From positions 1,860,001 through 1,924,000 of the forward strand of contig NZ_CP157199.1 in the NCBI RefSeq assembly GCF_039954625.1: a DNA stretch of 64,000 nucleotides. Reading direction: 5' to 3'. Positions 1 to 8,409 of the stretch are shown here, piece by piece. This DNA comes from Pontimicrobium sp. SW4. Lineage in GTDB: Bacteria > Bacteroidota > Bacteroidia > Flavobacteriales > Flavobacteriaceae. The notes under the pieces were generated by a model. The model saw only the letters and a program-made list of their open reading frames with translations, was not told the origin of the DNA and searched no databases. How positions within the stretch are numbered: the first letter of the stretch is position 1; the number at the start of each line of letters is the position of its first letter. The position numbers and the translations under genes were made by a program.

Positions 1-90
1 GAAGCTGGCTTATTTCCTGATGATCGTTACTATACAAAGTTTCCAAATAACGAGTTAGCTACCGTGAGTATAAACCTCCTAAAAGGATAA
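1..90 (+). CDS. C-terminal end of a truncated gene
   Basis: An open frame runs from base 1 to a TAA at 88-90 and encodes the last 29 residues of a protein that begins upstream of the window. The tail (EAGLFPDDRYY near its start, INLLKG at the end) is mostly polar with no recognisable motif, so no family can be named. It is followed by a 100-base gap before the next start. That this is a real gene end, not a chance open frame, is inferred from its in-frame start at the window edge and from the dense same-strand genes that follow. Confidence 0.5.
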   Translation, partial: EAGLFPDDRYYTKFPNNELATVSINLLKG

Positions 91-190
91 CAAAACTTGT
101 TTGACATGAGTTAGATTGTGTTTGACGAAATAAGTTGATTTATGTATTACATTAGTATTGCTTTGCCGATACATTTATAAAACAAAACTC

Positions 191-847
191 ATGAAACTTA
201 AAACTGGAATTTTAATTTGTTGTTTAGTATTACTAAACTCGTGTATTGTAAAATCATTACAACCATTCTACACTCCCGAATCAATTGCATATCAAGAATC
301 TTTTACCGGAAAATGGATAGATAAAGGAGAAAGAACTTGGGAAGTTGTCTCTTTTAAAGAAGTGTTTTTAGAAGAAAACAAAGATTTGTCTAAAGTAACA
401 GATGAAGACAAAGTAATTTTTGAAAAATATAAAGCAGGCTACTTTATAACCCTTACAAAAAAAGATAAAGAATCAAGTTTTTTAGCTATGCCTTTTAAAA
501 TTGAAAATCAATTATTTATGGATTTCATTCCTTTTGACTACGAAACTATAACCAACGATTTAACTAGTCAACATTTGCTTAACACTCACTCTGTTGCAAA
601 AGTAGATGAAACAGAGAATAACACACTTAAACTTACTTGGCTTGATGAAGGCAGGCTTAAAGATTTATTCGAAAAAGATCAATTAAAATTAAAGCATGAG
701 CTTATTGGCCTTGAAGAGTCTTTTGTTTTAACTGCATCGTCTGAGGAACTATATGGATTTTTAAAAAAGTATCTAAATTCTAATATTGAAAATAAATGGG
801 AATCGTCCGAAAAGTTTATCTTAACAAAAGTAAATGCTCAACCTTAA
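191..847 (+). CDS. Predicted lipoprotein upstream of a two-component system
   Basis: The reading frame is open from 158, but the ATG at 191 is preferred because it gives a clean lipoprotein signal: MKLK, a hydrophobic stretch, then the lipobox LLNSC. The protein would be exported and lipidated on that cysteine. The mature part (about 200 residues) is rich in Lys and Glu with no domain I recognise. Its 3' end overlaps the start of the histidine kinase by 14 bases, so the two are almost certainly cotranscribed and translationally coupled. A role connected with that signalling pair (for instance an envelope component) is inference from position only. Confidence 0.75.
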   Translation: MKLKTGILICCLVLLNSCIVKSLQPFYTPESIAYQESFTGKWIDKGERTWEVVSFKEVFLEENKDLSKVTDEDKVIFEKYKAGYFITLTKKDKESSFLAMPFKIENQLFMDFIPFDYETITNDLTSQHLLNTHSVAKVDETENNTLKLTWLDEGRLKDLFEKDQLKLKHELIGLEESFVLTASSEELYGFLKKYLNSNIENKWESSEKFILTKVNAQP

Positions 848-1892
848 TCCATATCTAAAAAAACTCAATAACCACAGACCATTTTTATTCAATTTGGTAC
901 TGTGGTTTTGTGCGTTTGTTATTGTCCTTTTTATTTTTTCTAAAGGACAAAAACCTATTAAAGTTGATTACATCTATACAATTTGTTTTATTACTTCAGT
1001 AGCTATTCCAGTAGTAGTTAATCTTTATCTATTTATTCCTAAGCTATTAAAGAAAGAAAAGTACATAGGCTACTTAATAGTGTTTGCCCTTAACTTAATT
1101 GTATTTACACAATTACACTTGCATTTGTTTCAACCTATTATAGATCAGCTTTTTCCAAATTATTTTTTTATTTCGTACCATTCAAATACTAATCTCGTAG
1201 TCATTTTTAGTATATTTTTAGTTGGCACTACACTTATTAAATTATCAGAAGATTGGTTTTACTTTAATGAAAATGAAAACAAGCTATTAAAGCTTCAAAA
1301 TAAACAGATACAGTTACAGCTAATATCGTTGCGTTCGCAAATCAATCCTCATTTTTTATTTAACTCACTCAATGTGATTTATGCATTGACTATTGAAAAA
1401 AAAGATGGTGTAAAAGATGCTATTGTTCAGTTGTCGGATATTTTAAGATATGTGATTTATGATTCCGACACGGAAAAAGTAACGCTTAAAGACGAAATAA
1501 CGCTTTTAAAAAATTACATAGCTTTTCAAAAACATCGTGTACATGGCTTTACAAATATCAATACAGATATTGAAGTTGAAAACGAAGTATTTACAATTTA
1601 TCCTATGTTGTTGCTACCTTTATTTGAAAACAGTTTTAAACACGGAATTAAAGGTGATTTAAGTGATACTTTTATAAATATAAACATCAATCAAAAAGGA
1701 AATGATTTTACATTCCGTATAGAAAATAACCTTTTTAAAGAATCTATAGAAAATCAAGAGCCATCTGGTGTTGGATTAGAAAATATTAAAAAGAATTTGG
1801 AAATTGTGTATCCAGAATCGCATAGCCTAGAGATAACCAAAACAAAAAATACCTTTGCAGTAACCTTAGCTATTTTAAACCATGACTATTAA
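834..1892 (+). CDS. LytS/YehU-type membrane sensor histidine kinase
   Basis: 352 residues. About four hydrophobic segments fill residues 15-140, followed by a short coiled linker and a His_kinase (PF06580-type) domain. The phospho-acceptor box QINPHFLFNSLN has its histidine at residue 173. A C-terminal HATPase-like part carries the asparagine-containing segment LFENSFKHG and the glycine box GVGLENIKKN. This family phosphorylates LytTR response regulators, and one is encoded immediately downstream with an 11-base overlap. No periplasmic sensor domain is visible, so the signal is probably sensed in the membrane. Start chosen at the ATG overlapping the upstream lipoprotein gene. Confidence 0.93.
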   Translation: MLNLNPYLKKLNNHRPFLFNLVLWFCAFVIVLFIFSKGQKPIKVDYIYTICFITSVAIPVVVNLYLFIPKLLKKEKYIGYLIVFALNLIVFTQLHLHLFQPIIDQLFPNYFFISYHSNTNLVVIFSIFLVGTTLIKLSEDWFYFNENENKLLKLQNKQIQLQLISLRSQINPHFLFNSLNVIYALTIEKKDGVKDAIVQLSDILRYVIYDSDTEKVTLKDEITLLKNYIAFQKHRVHGFTNINTDIEVENEVFTIYPMLLLPLFENSFKHGIKGDLSDTFINININQKGNDFTFRIENNLFKESIENQEPSGVGLENIKKNLEIVYPESHSLEITKTKNTFAVTLAILNHDY

Positions 1893-2565
1893 TTGCATTA
1901 TTATAGATGATGAGCCTTCATCACAAACCGTTCTAAAAAGCTTCATAGCAGATGTTCCTTTTTTAAAGCTTGTCACTACTTGTAACAATGCTATTGAAGC
2001 TAATACTCTTTTAAGTAATACTACCTCAATAGATCTTTTGTTTCTTGACATTAACATGCCTAAAATTTCTGGCTTAAGTTTCTATAAATCTTTACAACAT
2101 CCACCTGATGTAATTTTCACAACTGCTTATTCACAATATGCTATTGAAGGATTTGAGGTTAATGCTATAGACTATTTACTAAAACCTTTTTCTTTTGAAC
2201 GCTTTTTAACTGCAGTAAACAAAGTAGTCGAAAAACGCACAAATAGCATAAAAAATGATGTTGAAGAATTTTTAATTTTTAAATCTAATAAAGTACTGCA
2301 TAAAGTTGCTCCAGACGACATTTTGTATGTAGAAGCTTTTGGTGATTATGTAAAAATACATCAAGTAGAAAACTATATATTAACAAATAGTACATTTACA
2401 AATATTTTAAAACAGTTACCTAAACAATTTGTACGCTGTCATAAATCGTTTGCGATTAATTTAAAAAAAATGAATAGCTTAGCAGGAAATGTAATTACTA
2501 TTGGAGACAAAACTGTTCCAATTGGTCAAACTTATAAATCGGACTTTTTAAAGTCATTAAACTAA
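1882..2565 (+). CDS. LytTR-family response regulator
   Basis: 227 residues. The N-terminal receiver domain (about 1-120) shows the acidic pair DDE at residues 9-11, the predicted phosphorylation site D56 in LLFLDINMP, and the conserved lysine in YLLKPF. Residues about 130-227 match a LytTR DNA-binding domain (ILYVEAFGDYVKIH, RCHKSFAIN). It should bind DNA after phosphotransfer from the overlapping upstream kinase. Targets are not identifiable here; the lipoprotein and DoxX genes on either side are candidates. The gene follows the standard Bacteroidota LytS-LytTR layout. Confidence 0.95.
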   Translation: MTINCIIIDDEPSSQTVLKSFIADVPFLKLVTTCNNAIEANTLLSNTTSIDLLFLDINMPKISGLSFYKSLQHPPDVIFTTAYSQYAIEGFEVNAIDYLLKPFSFERFLTAVNKVVEKRTNSIKNDVEEFLIFKSNKVLHKVAPDDILYVEAFGDYVKIHQVENYILTNSTFTNILKQLPKQFVRCHKSFAINLKKMNSLAGNVITIGDKTVPIGQTYKSDFLKSLN

Positions 2566-2572
2566 CTAAACC

Positions 2573-2950
2573 ATGTTAAAAAAGAATTTTACCGACTTAG
2601 CCTTAGCTATTTTACGTATTGGAGCATCTGCTTTAATGCTTACCCATGGAATCCCAAAAGTTAAAAATTTATTTGCAGATACTATTGAGTTTCCAGATCC
2701 ATTAGGTGTAGGAGCTCCTACTTCGCTTACATTAGCCATTATTGGGGAAGTCATTGCACCAATTTTTATAATAATTGGTTTAAGAACCAAACTTGCAACA
2801 CTATTTCCAATTGGGGTAATGCTAGTAGCGTTCTTTTTTGTGCATCTAAATGACCCAATAGAAAGGCAAGAAAAAGCATTACTTTACTTAGTAGTATTTA
2901 TTACAATATTTTTTGCAGGTCCTGGAAAGTATTCGTTTGACAGGAAATAA
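2573..2950 (+). CDS. DoxX family membrane protein
   Basis: 125 residues with four predicted membrane helices. The N-terminal segment LAILRIGASALMLTHGIPK and the central IGEVIAPIFIIIGL are typical of the DoxX/DoxD-like family. These are small inner-membrane proteins, some linked to redox or thiol metabolism, with no defined reaction in most bacteria. It starts 7 bases after the response regulator stop, so it may be the last gene of that operon. Length is normal for the family. Confidence 0.88.
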   Translation: MLKKNFTDLALAILRIGASALMLTHGIPKVKNLFADTIEFPDPLGVGAPTSLTLAIIGEVIAPIFIIIGLRTKLATLFPIGVMLVAFFFVHLNDPIERQEKALLYLVVFITIFFAGPGKYSFDRK

Positions 2951-2981
2951 ACACTGAAAATATTTCCATTTAATTTAGTAA

Positions 2982-3795
2982 ATGGCTAACATAACAAGAA
3001 GAAAATTTATTAAGAGAGGCATTTTAGCCTCAATTGGATTGTTTTTTTTTAGATTCGCTTTGGTTTGAAAAATATGTTGTTGACTGGAATTATTTCGATA
3101 TTTCAAAATCGAATGAAAACAAAATAAAGATCATTCAAATTTCTGATCTACATTTTAACCAACTGAGATATTTTCACAAATCGATAGCAAAAAAAATAAA
3201 TTTAATAAAACCTGACTTAGTATTTATTACCGGCGATTCTGTTGATAAAACAGAAAATATAGCACCATTTAATGATTTTCTTAAATTGATAGACAAATCC
3301 ATCAAAAAATATGCTATCACTGGTAATTGGGAATATTGGGGAAATGTAAATCTAATCGAGCTTGAAAAAGTTTATTCAAGCAATAATTGTGAATTACTAA
3401 TAAATGAAAATAGAACTATCTCAATTAGAAATCGCGAAATATCAATAATTGGAATTGACGATTTAGTTGGTGGAAATTCTGATTTTGAGAAAGCAGTCAA
3501 AAACTTAAAACAAAGCAACACAAATATTGTCTTATCCCATTGTCCTGAGTATAGAGATATAATTGCTAAACAAAAAGGAAGTTTAAATATTGACTTAGTC
3601 CTTTCTGGTCATACACACGGAGGACAAATTACTTTTTTAGGAGTTGTCCCATTCAAACCACAAGGAAGTGGAGAATACTTAAAAGGCTGGTATAAAGAAT
3701 CTGAACCGAAAATGTATATATCAAAAGGTATTGGAACAAGTATTCTACCTATCAGATTTGGAGCAAGAGCAGAAATGGTCGAAATGGAAATATAA
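2982..3795 (+). CDS. Tat-type metallophosphoesterase, frameshifted near the N-terminus
   Basis: The main frame (open from a TTG at 3034) encodes a calcineurin-like phosphoesterase of the YkuE type: metal motifs QISDLHFN, ITGDSVD, GNWEYWG, SHCPEY and GHTHGGQ are all present. That frame has no ATG and no signal. An ATG at 2982 in another frame encodes a twin-arginine signal start (TRRKFIKRG, then a hydrophobic run) that leads straight into a T9 run (3042-3050). Removing one T joins the two frames into a continuous protein. As written, the gene needs slippage, or the run is a sequencing or genuine frameshift error. The 2982 start is supported by family practice, since YkuE-like proteins usually carry Tat signals. 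Confidence 0.8.
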
Positions 3796-3803
3796 AACCG
3801 AAA

Positions 3804-4808
3804 TCAACTCATAATCCTAACCATCAACTCTTTTAGTAAATCACCTTGTGGTACCGCATTAGCACCAACACCCTTACTTTTAACATCAAATTCACGCAAG
3901 GTGGCTATTACTTTACTAACCTGCTTCATTGGATAGTTACGAGCTGCATTGGTATACTCATTAACAAAATAAGGATTTACGCGAAGCTTAGACGCGATAT
4001 TTCTAGGCGATTTATCATTCAAACCGTGTAAATGCAGTAACTGAGCGAAAAAACTAAATAACAATGATACAGTCACTACCATTGGATTATCCTTTGGGTT
4101 ATCGGCAAAATAGTTGATGATTTTGTGCACCTTAACAACGTCCCTCTCACCTACTGCCTTACGTAACTCAAAATTATTATAGTCTTTAGAAATGCCTATA
4201 TTCTCCTCAATAAGCTCTGGCGAAATTTGAGTGTCTTTTGGTATTACAAGCTGCAGCTTTTCCAACTCATTATTTATCTTACTTAAATCGGTTCCTAAAA
4301 ATTCCACCAACATCTGTGCAGCTTTTGGGGAAATGCTATAACCTTTAGATGACAATACACGACGTATCCAATCGGCTACCTGGTTTTCGTATAATTTCTT
4401 GCTTTCATAAACAACACCAACTTTGTTAATAGCCTTATATAAAGCCTTGCGTTTGTCAATTTTTTTATACTTATAATTTACCACTAAAACTGTTGTTGGT
4501 TGTGGGTTTTCGGCATAAGAAGCTAGTTTCTCAATACTACGTGATAGGTCTTGCGCCTCTTTTACAATCACTACTTGACGCTCAGCCATCATTGGATACC
4601 GTTTGGCGTTTCCTACAATATCATCAATCGTTACATCACGACCATACAACACCATTTGGTTAAATCCTTTCTCCTCTTCAGCAAGTACATTATCTTCAAT
4701 AAAATCAGAAATCTTATCAATATAATAAGCCTCCTCTCCCATTAGGAAATAAATAGGCCTTAAATTGCCATTTTTAATATCGTTTACTAGCTGTTTAACT
4801 TCGTCCAA
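3804..4808 (-). CDS. holA: DNA polymerase III subunit delta
   Basis: 334 residues, the normal length for HolA. The start region (LRPIYFLMGEEAYYIDKISD) corresponds to the P-loop-like region of delta, followed by the AAA+-like second domain and the C-terminal helical collar domain (SLLFSFFAQLLHLHGL). Delta opens the beta clamp in the clamp loader complex at the replication fork. It converges with the phosphoesterase gene with only 8 bases between stops. Upstream lies an imperfect palindrome and then the oppositely oriented HsdR-N gene, an arrangement I recall as common in Flavobacteriaceae. Confidence 0.95.
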   Translation of the reverse strand: MDEVKQLVNDIKNGNLRPIYFLMGEEAYYIDKISDFIEDNVLAEEEKGFNQMVLYGRDVTIDDIVGNAKRYPMMAERQVVIVKEAQDLSRSIEKLASYAENPQPTTVLVVNYKYKKIDKRKALYKAINKVGVVYESKKLYENQVADWIRRVLSSKGYSISPKAAQMLVEFLGTDLSKINNELEKLQLVIPKDTQISPELIEENIGISKDYNNFELRKAVGERDVVKVHKIINYFADNPKDNPMVVTVSLLFSFFAQLLHLHGLNDKSPRNIASKLRVNPYFVNEYTNAARNYPMKQVSKVIATLREFDVKSKGVGANAVPQGDLLKELMVRIMS

Positions 4809-4830
4809 AGCAATTAATATGATGAATTTA

Positions 4831-4903
4831 GTCAGTTCGAGTTGCGTCCCAGAATCTCGAGAATTTCTCGATAAAATTTTCTTTGAAAATCACTCGAAGT
4901 GAC
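4831..4903. repeat. Imperfect palindromic intergenic repeat (REP-like)
   Basis: The ends are near-perfect inverted copies: GTCAGTTCGAGT at 4831-4842 and ACTCGAAGTGAC at 4892-4903 (11 of 12 paired). Internal TCTCGA motifs add further pairing. It sits between the divergent holA and HsdR-N genes. This type of TTCGAGT...ACTCGAA element is, to my knowledge, dispersed in flavobacterial genomes; no second copy of this type lies in the window. Confidence 0.6.
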
Positions 4904-4925
4904 ATTATAATTATAAATTTGTGTT

Positions 4926-5372
4926 GTGCAAAAATTAGATTTTCCCACATATACCTTCCGATTCAAAAATAGCGAAAATAAACCTTATATTTTTGATGAG
5001 ATCCGCAAAAAATTTGTGGTTTTACAGCCTGAAGAATGGGTTCGACAACATTGTGTGCAGTTTCTTATTAATGAAAAGAAGTATCCAAAGTCTTTAATTA
5101 ATGTCGAGAAAGAGTTAAAAATAAATAATCTTAAAAAACGATACGACATCGTTATTTTTAATAGCGATGGTTCTATACACTTAATTGTAGAATGTAAAGC
5201 ACCTAAAATTACCATTAATCAAAGTGCTTTCGACCAAATTGCACGATACAATTTGGCACTAAATGCCACATATTTAATGGTTACAAACGGATTAAATCAT
5301 TATTATTGTAGTATCGATTTTGATGAAGAACGCTATCAATTTTTAAAGGATATTCCTGAATACCAACTGTGA
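4926..5372 (+). CDS. Stand-alone type I restriction enzyme R N-terminal domain protein
   Basis: 148 residues from a GTG start. The sequence matches the HsdR N-terminal nuclease-like fold (HSDR_N_2, PF13588): VRQHCVQFLI, then KRYDIVIF, LIVECKAP and the FDQIARYN helix. The D...ExK arrangement (YDIVIF and VECKAP) is the PD-(D/E)XK active-site pattern, so nuclease activity is possible. No helicase, methylase or specificity subunit is nearby, so this is not part of a type I restriction operon. It overlaps the following glycosyltransferase by 4 bases (GTGA). Such single-domain proteins next to holA are frequent in Bacteroidota and of unknown function. Confidence 0.85.
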   Translation: MQKLDFPTYTFRFKNSENKPYIFDEIRKKFVVLQPEEWVRQHCVQFLINEKKYPKSLINVEKELKINNLKKRYDIVIFNSDGSIHLIVECKAPKITINQSAFDQIARYNLALNATYLMVTNGLNHYYCSIDFDEERYQFLKDIPEYQL

Positions 5373-6358
5373 AAATAGCAATAGTCATATTAAACTGGAA
5401 CGGAAAGGCATTGTTAGAACAATTTTTGCCTTCGGTAATATCATTTTCCTCTGAAGCAGATATTTATGTAGCAGATAATGCTTCTAGTGATGATTCGGCT
5501 TCGTTTCTTAAAACTCATTTTCCTCAAATAAAAATAATTCAAAATAGCACTAATGGTGGCTATGCTAAAGGTTATAATGATGCGTTAAGACATGTTAAGG
5601 CAGATGTGTTCTGTTTGTTGAACAGTGATGTTGAAGTAACTAAAAACTGGTTGTTACCAATTCAAAAAACGTTTATTAATGAGCCAAATACTGCCATTAT
5701 CCAACCAAAAATTCTAGACCAAAAAAACAAAGATTATTTTGAATATGCAGGAGCAGCTGGTGGATTTGTAGATAAATTTGGTTATCCGTATTGTCGTGGA
5801 CGAATTTTTAACACTATAGAGAAAGATCAAGGTCAATATAATGATACTATAAATATCTTTTGGGCTTCAGGTGCTTGCTTATTTGTAAGAAGTAACGTTT
5901 ACAAAACATTAGGAGGCTTTGATGAAACCTTTTTTGCTCACATGGAAGAAATTGATTTCTGTTGGCAAACTAAAAACTTAGGATATAACATCAAATATGT
6001 TGGTAACTCAATTATCTACCATGTTGGAGGAGCTACACTTAGCAACACAAGTCCTAAAAAAACTTACTTAAATTTTAGAAATAGTTTATTTACGCTTGTA
6101 AAAAATGCCTCAGGCAGTGTTTTTTACTTAGTTCTTATTAGGCTTATTTTAGATGGTATAGCTGGTGTTAAATTTTTATTCGAATTAAAACCCAAACACA
6201 CCCTCGCAATTTTTAAAGCACACTTTTCATTTTATAATCATTTAAGCATCCTAAAAACCCAAAGGAAATCTCAAAAAAAAATGCAGAAATACTATACTCA
6301 AAAGAGTATCGTTTGGTCATATTTTATTAGTAAAAAGCGATATTTTAAAAGTTTATAA
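5369..6358 (+). CDS. Family 2 glycosyltransferase
   Basis: 329 residues from a GTG start overlapping the upstream stop. It has the GT2 (GT-A fold) signature: VILNWNG at the N-terminus, VADNASSDDS for nucleotide binding, the DXD-like NSDVEV, and the acceptor-side motif FDETFFAHMEEIDFCW. The C-terminal region contains a hydrophobic segment (VFYLVLIRLILDGIAG) suggesting membrane association. It resembles rhamnosyl- or N-acetylglucosaminyl-transferases that act on surface glycans. The donor and acceptor cannot be told from sequence, and no polysaccharide cluster surrounds it. Confidence 0.92.
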   Translation: MKIAIVILNWNGKALLEQFLPSVISFSSEADIYVADNASSDDSASFLKTHFPQIKIIQNSTNGGYAKGYNDALRHVKADVFCLLNSDVEVTKNWLLPIQKTFINEPNTAIIQPKILDQKNKDYFEYAGAAGGFVDKFGYPYCRGRIFNTIEKDQGQYNDTINIFWASGACLFVRSNVYKTLGGFDETFFAHMEEIDFCWQTKNLGYNIKYVGNSIIYHVGGATLSNTSPKKTYLNFRNSLFTLVKNASGSVFYLVLIRLILDGIAGVKFLFELKPKHTLAIFKAHFSFYNHLSILKTQRKSQKKMQKYYTQKSIVWSYFISKKRYFKSL

Positions 6359-6409
6359 CTTCGTTAGCAAAAGTTTTGTTAATACCACATTTATTTGTTC
6401 TTTTTTACA

Positions 6410-6417
6410 TAATTTTG
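6410..6417 (+). promoter_or_regulatory. Candidate -7 box for the OmpA lipoprotein gene
   Basis: TAATTTTG matches the Bacteroidota -7 consensus TAnnTTTG exactly, 37 bases before the ATG at 6455. A -33 TTG at the usual distance is not evident, so support rests on the -7 match and its position. Confidence 0.5.
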
Positions 6418-6454
6418 TGATATTCGTCGAATATAAATTAATTAACAACACATC

Positions 6455-7312
6455 ATGAAGAAAATTTTATTGTTAAGTCTTACTGCTATGCTTGTTTTAA
6501 GCTCATGCGTATCTAAAAAAGAATATGCTGCATTGGAGGCAAAACAACAAGAAACGCAAGACCTATTAAACACTGCAACCGTTAAATTAAATGCATGTCT
6601 ATCTGATGCTGCTGCTGCTAATGCACGAGCAGATGCTTTAAAAGATCAGCTTGCGGACATGAGAAAAAATAACGAAAGCCTAATACAAAGTAATAAAGAC
6701 TTAACGATGCTTACTGCAAAAGGAGCAGATAATGTTGAAAGAACTTTAGAAAGCATTAAAGAGAAAGATCTTAAAATTACTCGTTTACAGGATGCGTTAA
6801 ACAAAAAAGATAGTGTTACGCTAGCTTTAGTAACAAGTTTAAAACGTGAAGTTGGAATAAACGATCCAGATATTGAAATAAATGTTGAAAAAGGAGTGGT
6901 ATTTATTTCTATTTCAGATAAGTTATTATTTAAAAGTGGAAGCTATGTAGTAACCTCAAACGCAAAAGACGTTTTAGCTAAAGTTGCTAAAGTAGTTAAT
7001 GGTAAGCCAGATTTTGAATGTATGGTTGAAGGACATACTGATAGTCAATCTTACAAAAGTAATGGTATACTATTAGACAACTGGGATTTAAGTGTTAAGC
7101 GTTCTACATCTATTATTAGAGTATTAGAAGATTTAGGTGTTAACTCTACTCGATTAATAGCAGCTGGTAGAAGTTACCATGTGCCTTTAGTTGATAATGA
7201 TACTGCTGAAAATAGAGCAAAAAATAGACGTACTCGTATTGTTGTAATGCCAAAAATTGATCAGTTTTACGACATGATAGAAAAAGAAATGAAAACTCTT
7301 TCTGGAAGCTAA
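6455..7312 (+). CDS. OmpA family peptidoglycan-binding lipoprotein
   Basis: 285 residues. A lipoprotein signal (MKKILLLSLTAMLVLSSC) is followed by a helical, probably coiled-coil stretch (about residues 25-125, rich in Ala, Lys and Asp). The C-terminal OmpA domain has LLFKSGSY, VEGHTDS and NRRTRIVVMPK, the residues that bind the peptidoglycan diaminopimelate. The protein likely tethers the outer membrane to the wall. It is monocistronic, with its own -7 box and a strong terminator. Length and layout agree with the many flavobacterial OmpA/MotB-like lipoproteins. Confidence 0.93.
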   Translation: MKKILLLSLTAMLVLSSCVSKKEYAALEAKQQETQDLLNTATVKLNACLSDAAAANARADALKDQLADMRKNNESLIQSNKDLTMLTAKGADNVERTLESIKEKDLKITRLQDALNKKDSVTLALVTSLKREVGINDPDIEINVEKGVVFISISDKLLFKSGSYVVTSNAKDVLAKVAKVVNGKPDFECMVEGHTDSQSYKSNGILLDNWDLSVKRSTSIIRVLEDLGVNSTRLIAAGRSYHVPLVDNDTAENRAKNRRTRIVVMPKIDQFYDMIEKEMKTLSGS

Positions 7313-7336
7313 TCATTTCTATATATATATAAATAT

Positions 7337-7367
7337 AAAAGCTCAACTTAATAGTTGAGCTTTTTTT
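7337..7367 (+). terminator. Rho-independent terminator of the OmpA gene
   Basis: GCTCAAC (7341-7347) pairs with GTTGAGC (7354-7360), extended by AAAA/TTTT, and is followed by a T7 run. It lies 25 bases after the stop. Confidence 0.88.
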
Positions 7368-7373
7368 ATTTGC

Positions 7374-7425
7374 AAAAAATGCCTGTTAACTCATACTAGT
7401 CCTTAGGTAATGTATGAGCAACAGG
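7374..7425 (-). terminator. Strong hairpin, probable minus-strand terminator
   Basis: GCCTGTT..CTCATAC (7381-7396) pairs with GTATGAG.AACAGGC (7409-7424): two 7-bp helices separated by a small internal loop. Read on the minus strand, it is followed by a T6 run (A6 at 7374-7379), which fits a terminator about 200 bases beyond the minus-strand gene ending at 7622. The rest of 7425-7621 is AT-rich with nothing recognisable. Confidence 0.6.
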
Positions 7426-7621
7426 CTAAAAAATCATGAATAGATTTAAAACAGAGATTAATAGCAAGTTGTAAGATGCATCTATATCTCTATTTGTAAC
7501 AACAAGAATTAACTATCACGATTTAATAAATATTACTTATTAGTAACTCATATAAATATTTAGCATCAGCGTAAATAATAATAGCATAATAAAAAGTATA
7601 AATATTATATAATTAAAAAGC

Positions 7622-7894
7622 TTATTCTTCTTCATATTTTATAAATAAAATCTGGTCTTTTTCCTTTTCATAAGCTTCAAAAGCTAGCTTACGTTTTTTA
7701 TACACTTTAAAAATTATTAGTTCTATCTCTTTATGATTAATTTTTCCAGTAAATACCATCCTAACCATACTCTCACTATAAAAGGTTCCTCTTGAGGATA
7801 CAATATTGTTGTTTTTTAATTCTTCAAGAACCTCGGGAATCCAATCCTTTTTTAAATGCTCTTGCAGCTTTTCCTTTTGAGATTTGGTAATCAT
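7622..7894 (-). CDS. Small hypothetical charged protein
   Basis: 90 residues, Lys/Glu-rich, mostly predicted helix, with no signal peptide or membrane segment. The central part (VSSRGTFYSESMVRMVFTG) could form a helix-turn-helix-like core, since proteins with a short basic N-terminal helix and this pattern occur as small regulators, but I cannot name a family. It is divergent from an HTH-like gene across 159 bases that contain repeats and an inverted repeat, so the pair may share regulation. Codon use is AT-rich like its neighbours. Confidence 0.6.
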   Translation of the reverse strand: MITKSQKEKLQEHLKKDWIPEVLEELKNNNIVSSRGTFYSESMVRMVFTGKINHKEIELIIFKVYKKRKLAFEAYEKEKDQILFIKYEEE

Positions 7895-7967
7895 AGATGC
7901 ATTATTTACTTATTGATATTTTTATGATATATTTGTGATATATTAATGATGAATAGTTGAAAATAAA

Positions 7968-8007
7968 ATTACTAAAATATTAGATAATATACTAACATTT
8001 TAGTAAT
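7968..8007. promoter_or_regulatory. Inverted repeat, candidate operator
   Basis: ATTACTAAAAT (7968-7978) and ATTTTAGTAAT (7997-8007) are perfect 11-base inverted copies separated by 18 bases, in the gap between two divergent small genes. The spacing fits a dimeric HTH regulator. Closely spaced GATATAT repeats (about 7915-7945) lie nearby. The binding protein is presumed to be the product of the gene starting at 8054. Confidence 0.45.
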
Positions 8008-8053
8008 TATTTTCTTATTTATTAGTACAGTTAAGTCTGAACCTGCTTAAAAC

Positions 8054-8401
8054 ATGGAGTTACCAGAAATTAATAAGCGAATAAAAAAATTAGTAGAGAA
8101 GTATGCTGATGATAATTCGTCTAAATTTTGTAGGATGGTCGATATAAAGCCTTCTTATAAATTAACTCGACTATTTTCCATAGAAAATCGTAATGGCAAA
8201 TATCCAGAGCCTAGTTTAGATATTATTAGGCAAATAGTTAGCAAACTAGATATAGATATTAATTATTTAGTTTTTGGAGAATCAAAATTCACTGAAAATG
8301 TTGTAAACGAGGAGCGTAAGAAGTACTTAACTAGTGATGATAAGTTAAATATTATAATAAATCAAAATGTTGAAATTCTAGATAAACTCAACAATAAATA
8401 A
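8054..8401 (+). CDS. HTH-like DNA-binding protein (XRE-type fold likely)
   Basis: 115 residues. Residues 1-75 resemble a Cro/C1-type helix-turn-helix: a helix I like INKRIKKLVEKYA, SKFCRMVDIKPSYKLTRLF across the recognition region, and PSLDIIRQIVSKLDIDINYLVFGE, which is the typical last part of XRE repressors (choose a stage, then 'ltelvfg'). The C-terminal 35 residues look helical and may serve for dimerisation. Likely a small transcription factor acting on the adjacent palindrome. No phage or toxin gene is nearby. Confidence 0.7.
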   Translation: MELPEINKRIKKLVEKYADDNSSKFCRMVDIKPSYKLTRLFSIENRNGKYPEPSLDIIRQIVSKLDIDINYLVFGESKFTENVVNEERKKYLTSDDKLNIIINQNVEILDKLNNK

Positions 8402-8409
8402 GTTTTAAA

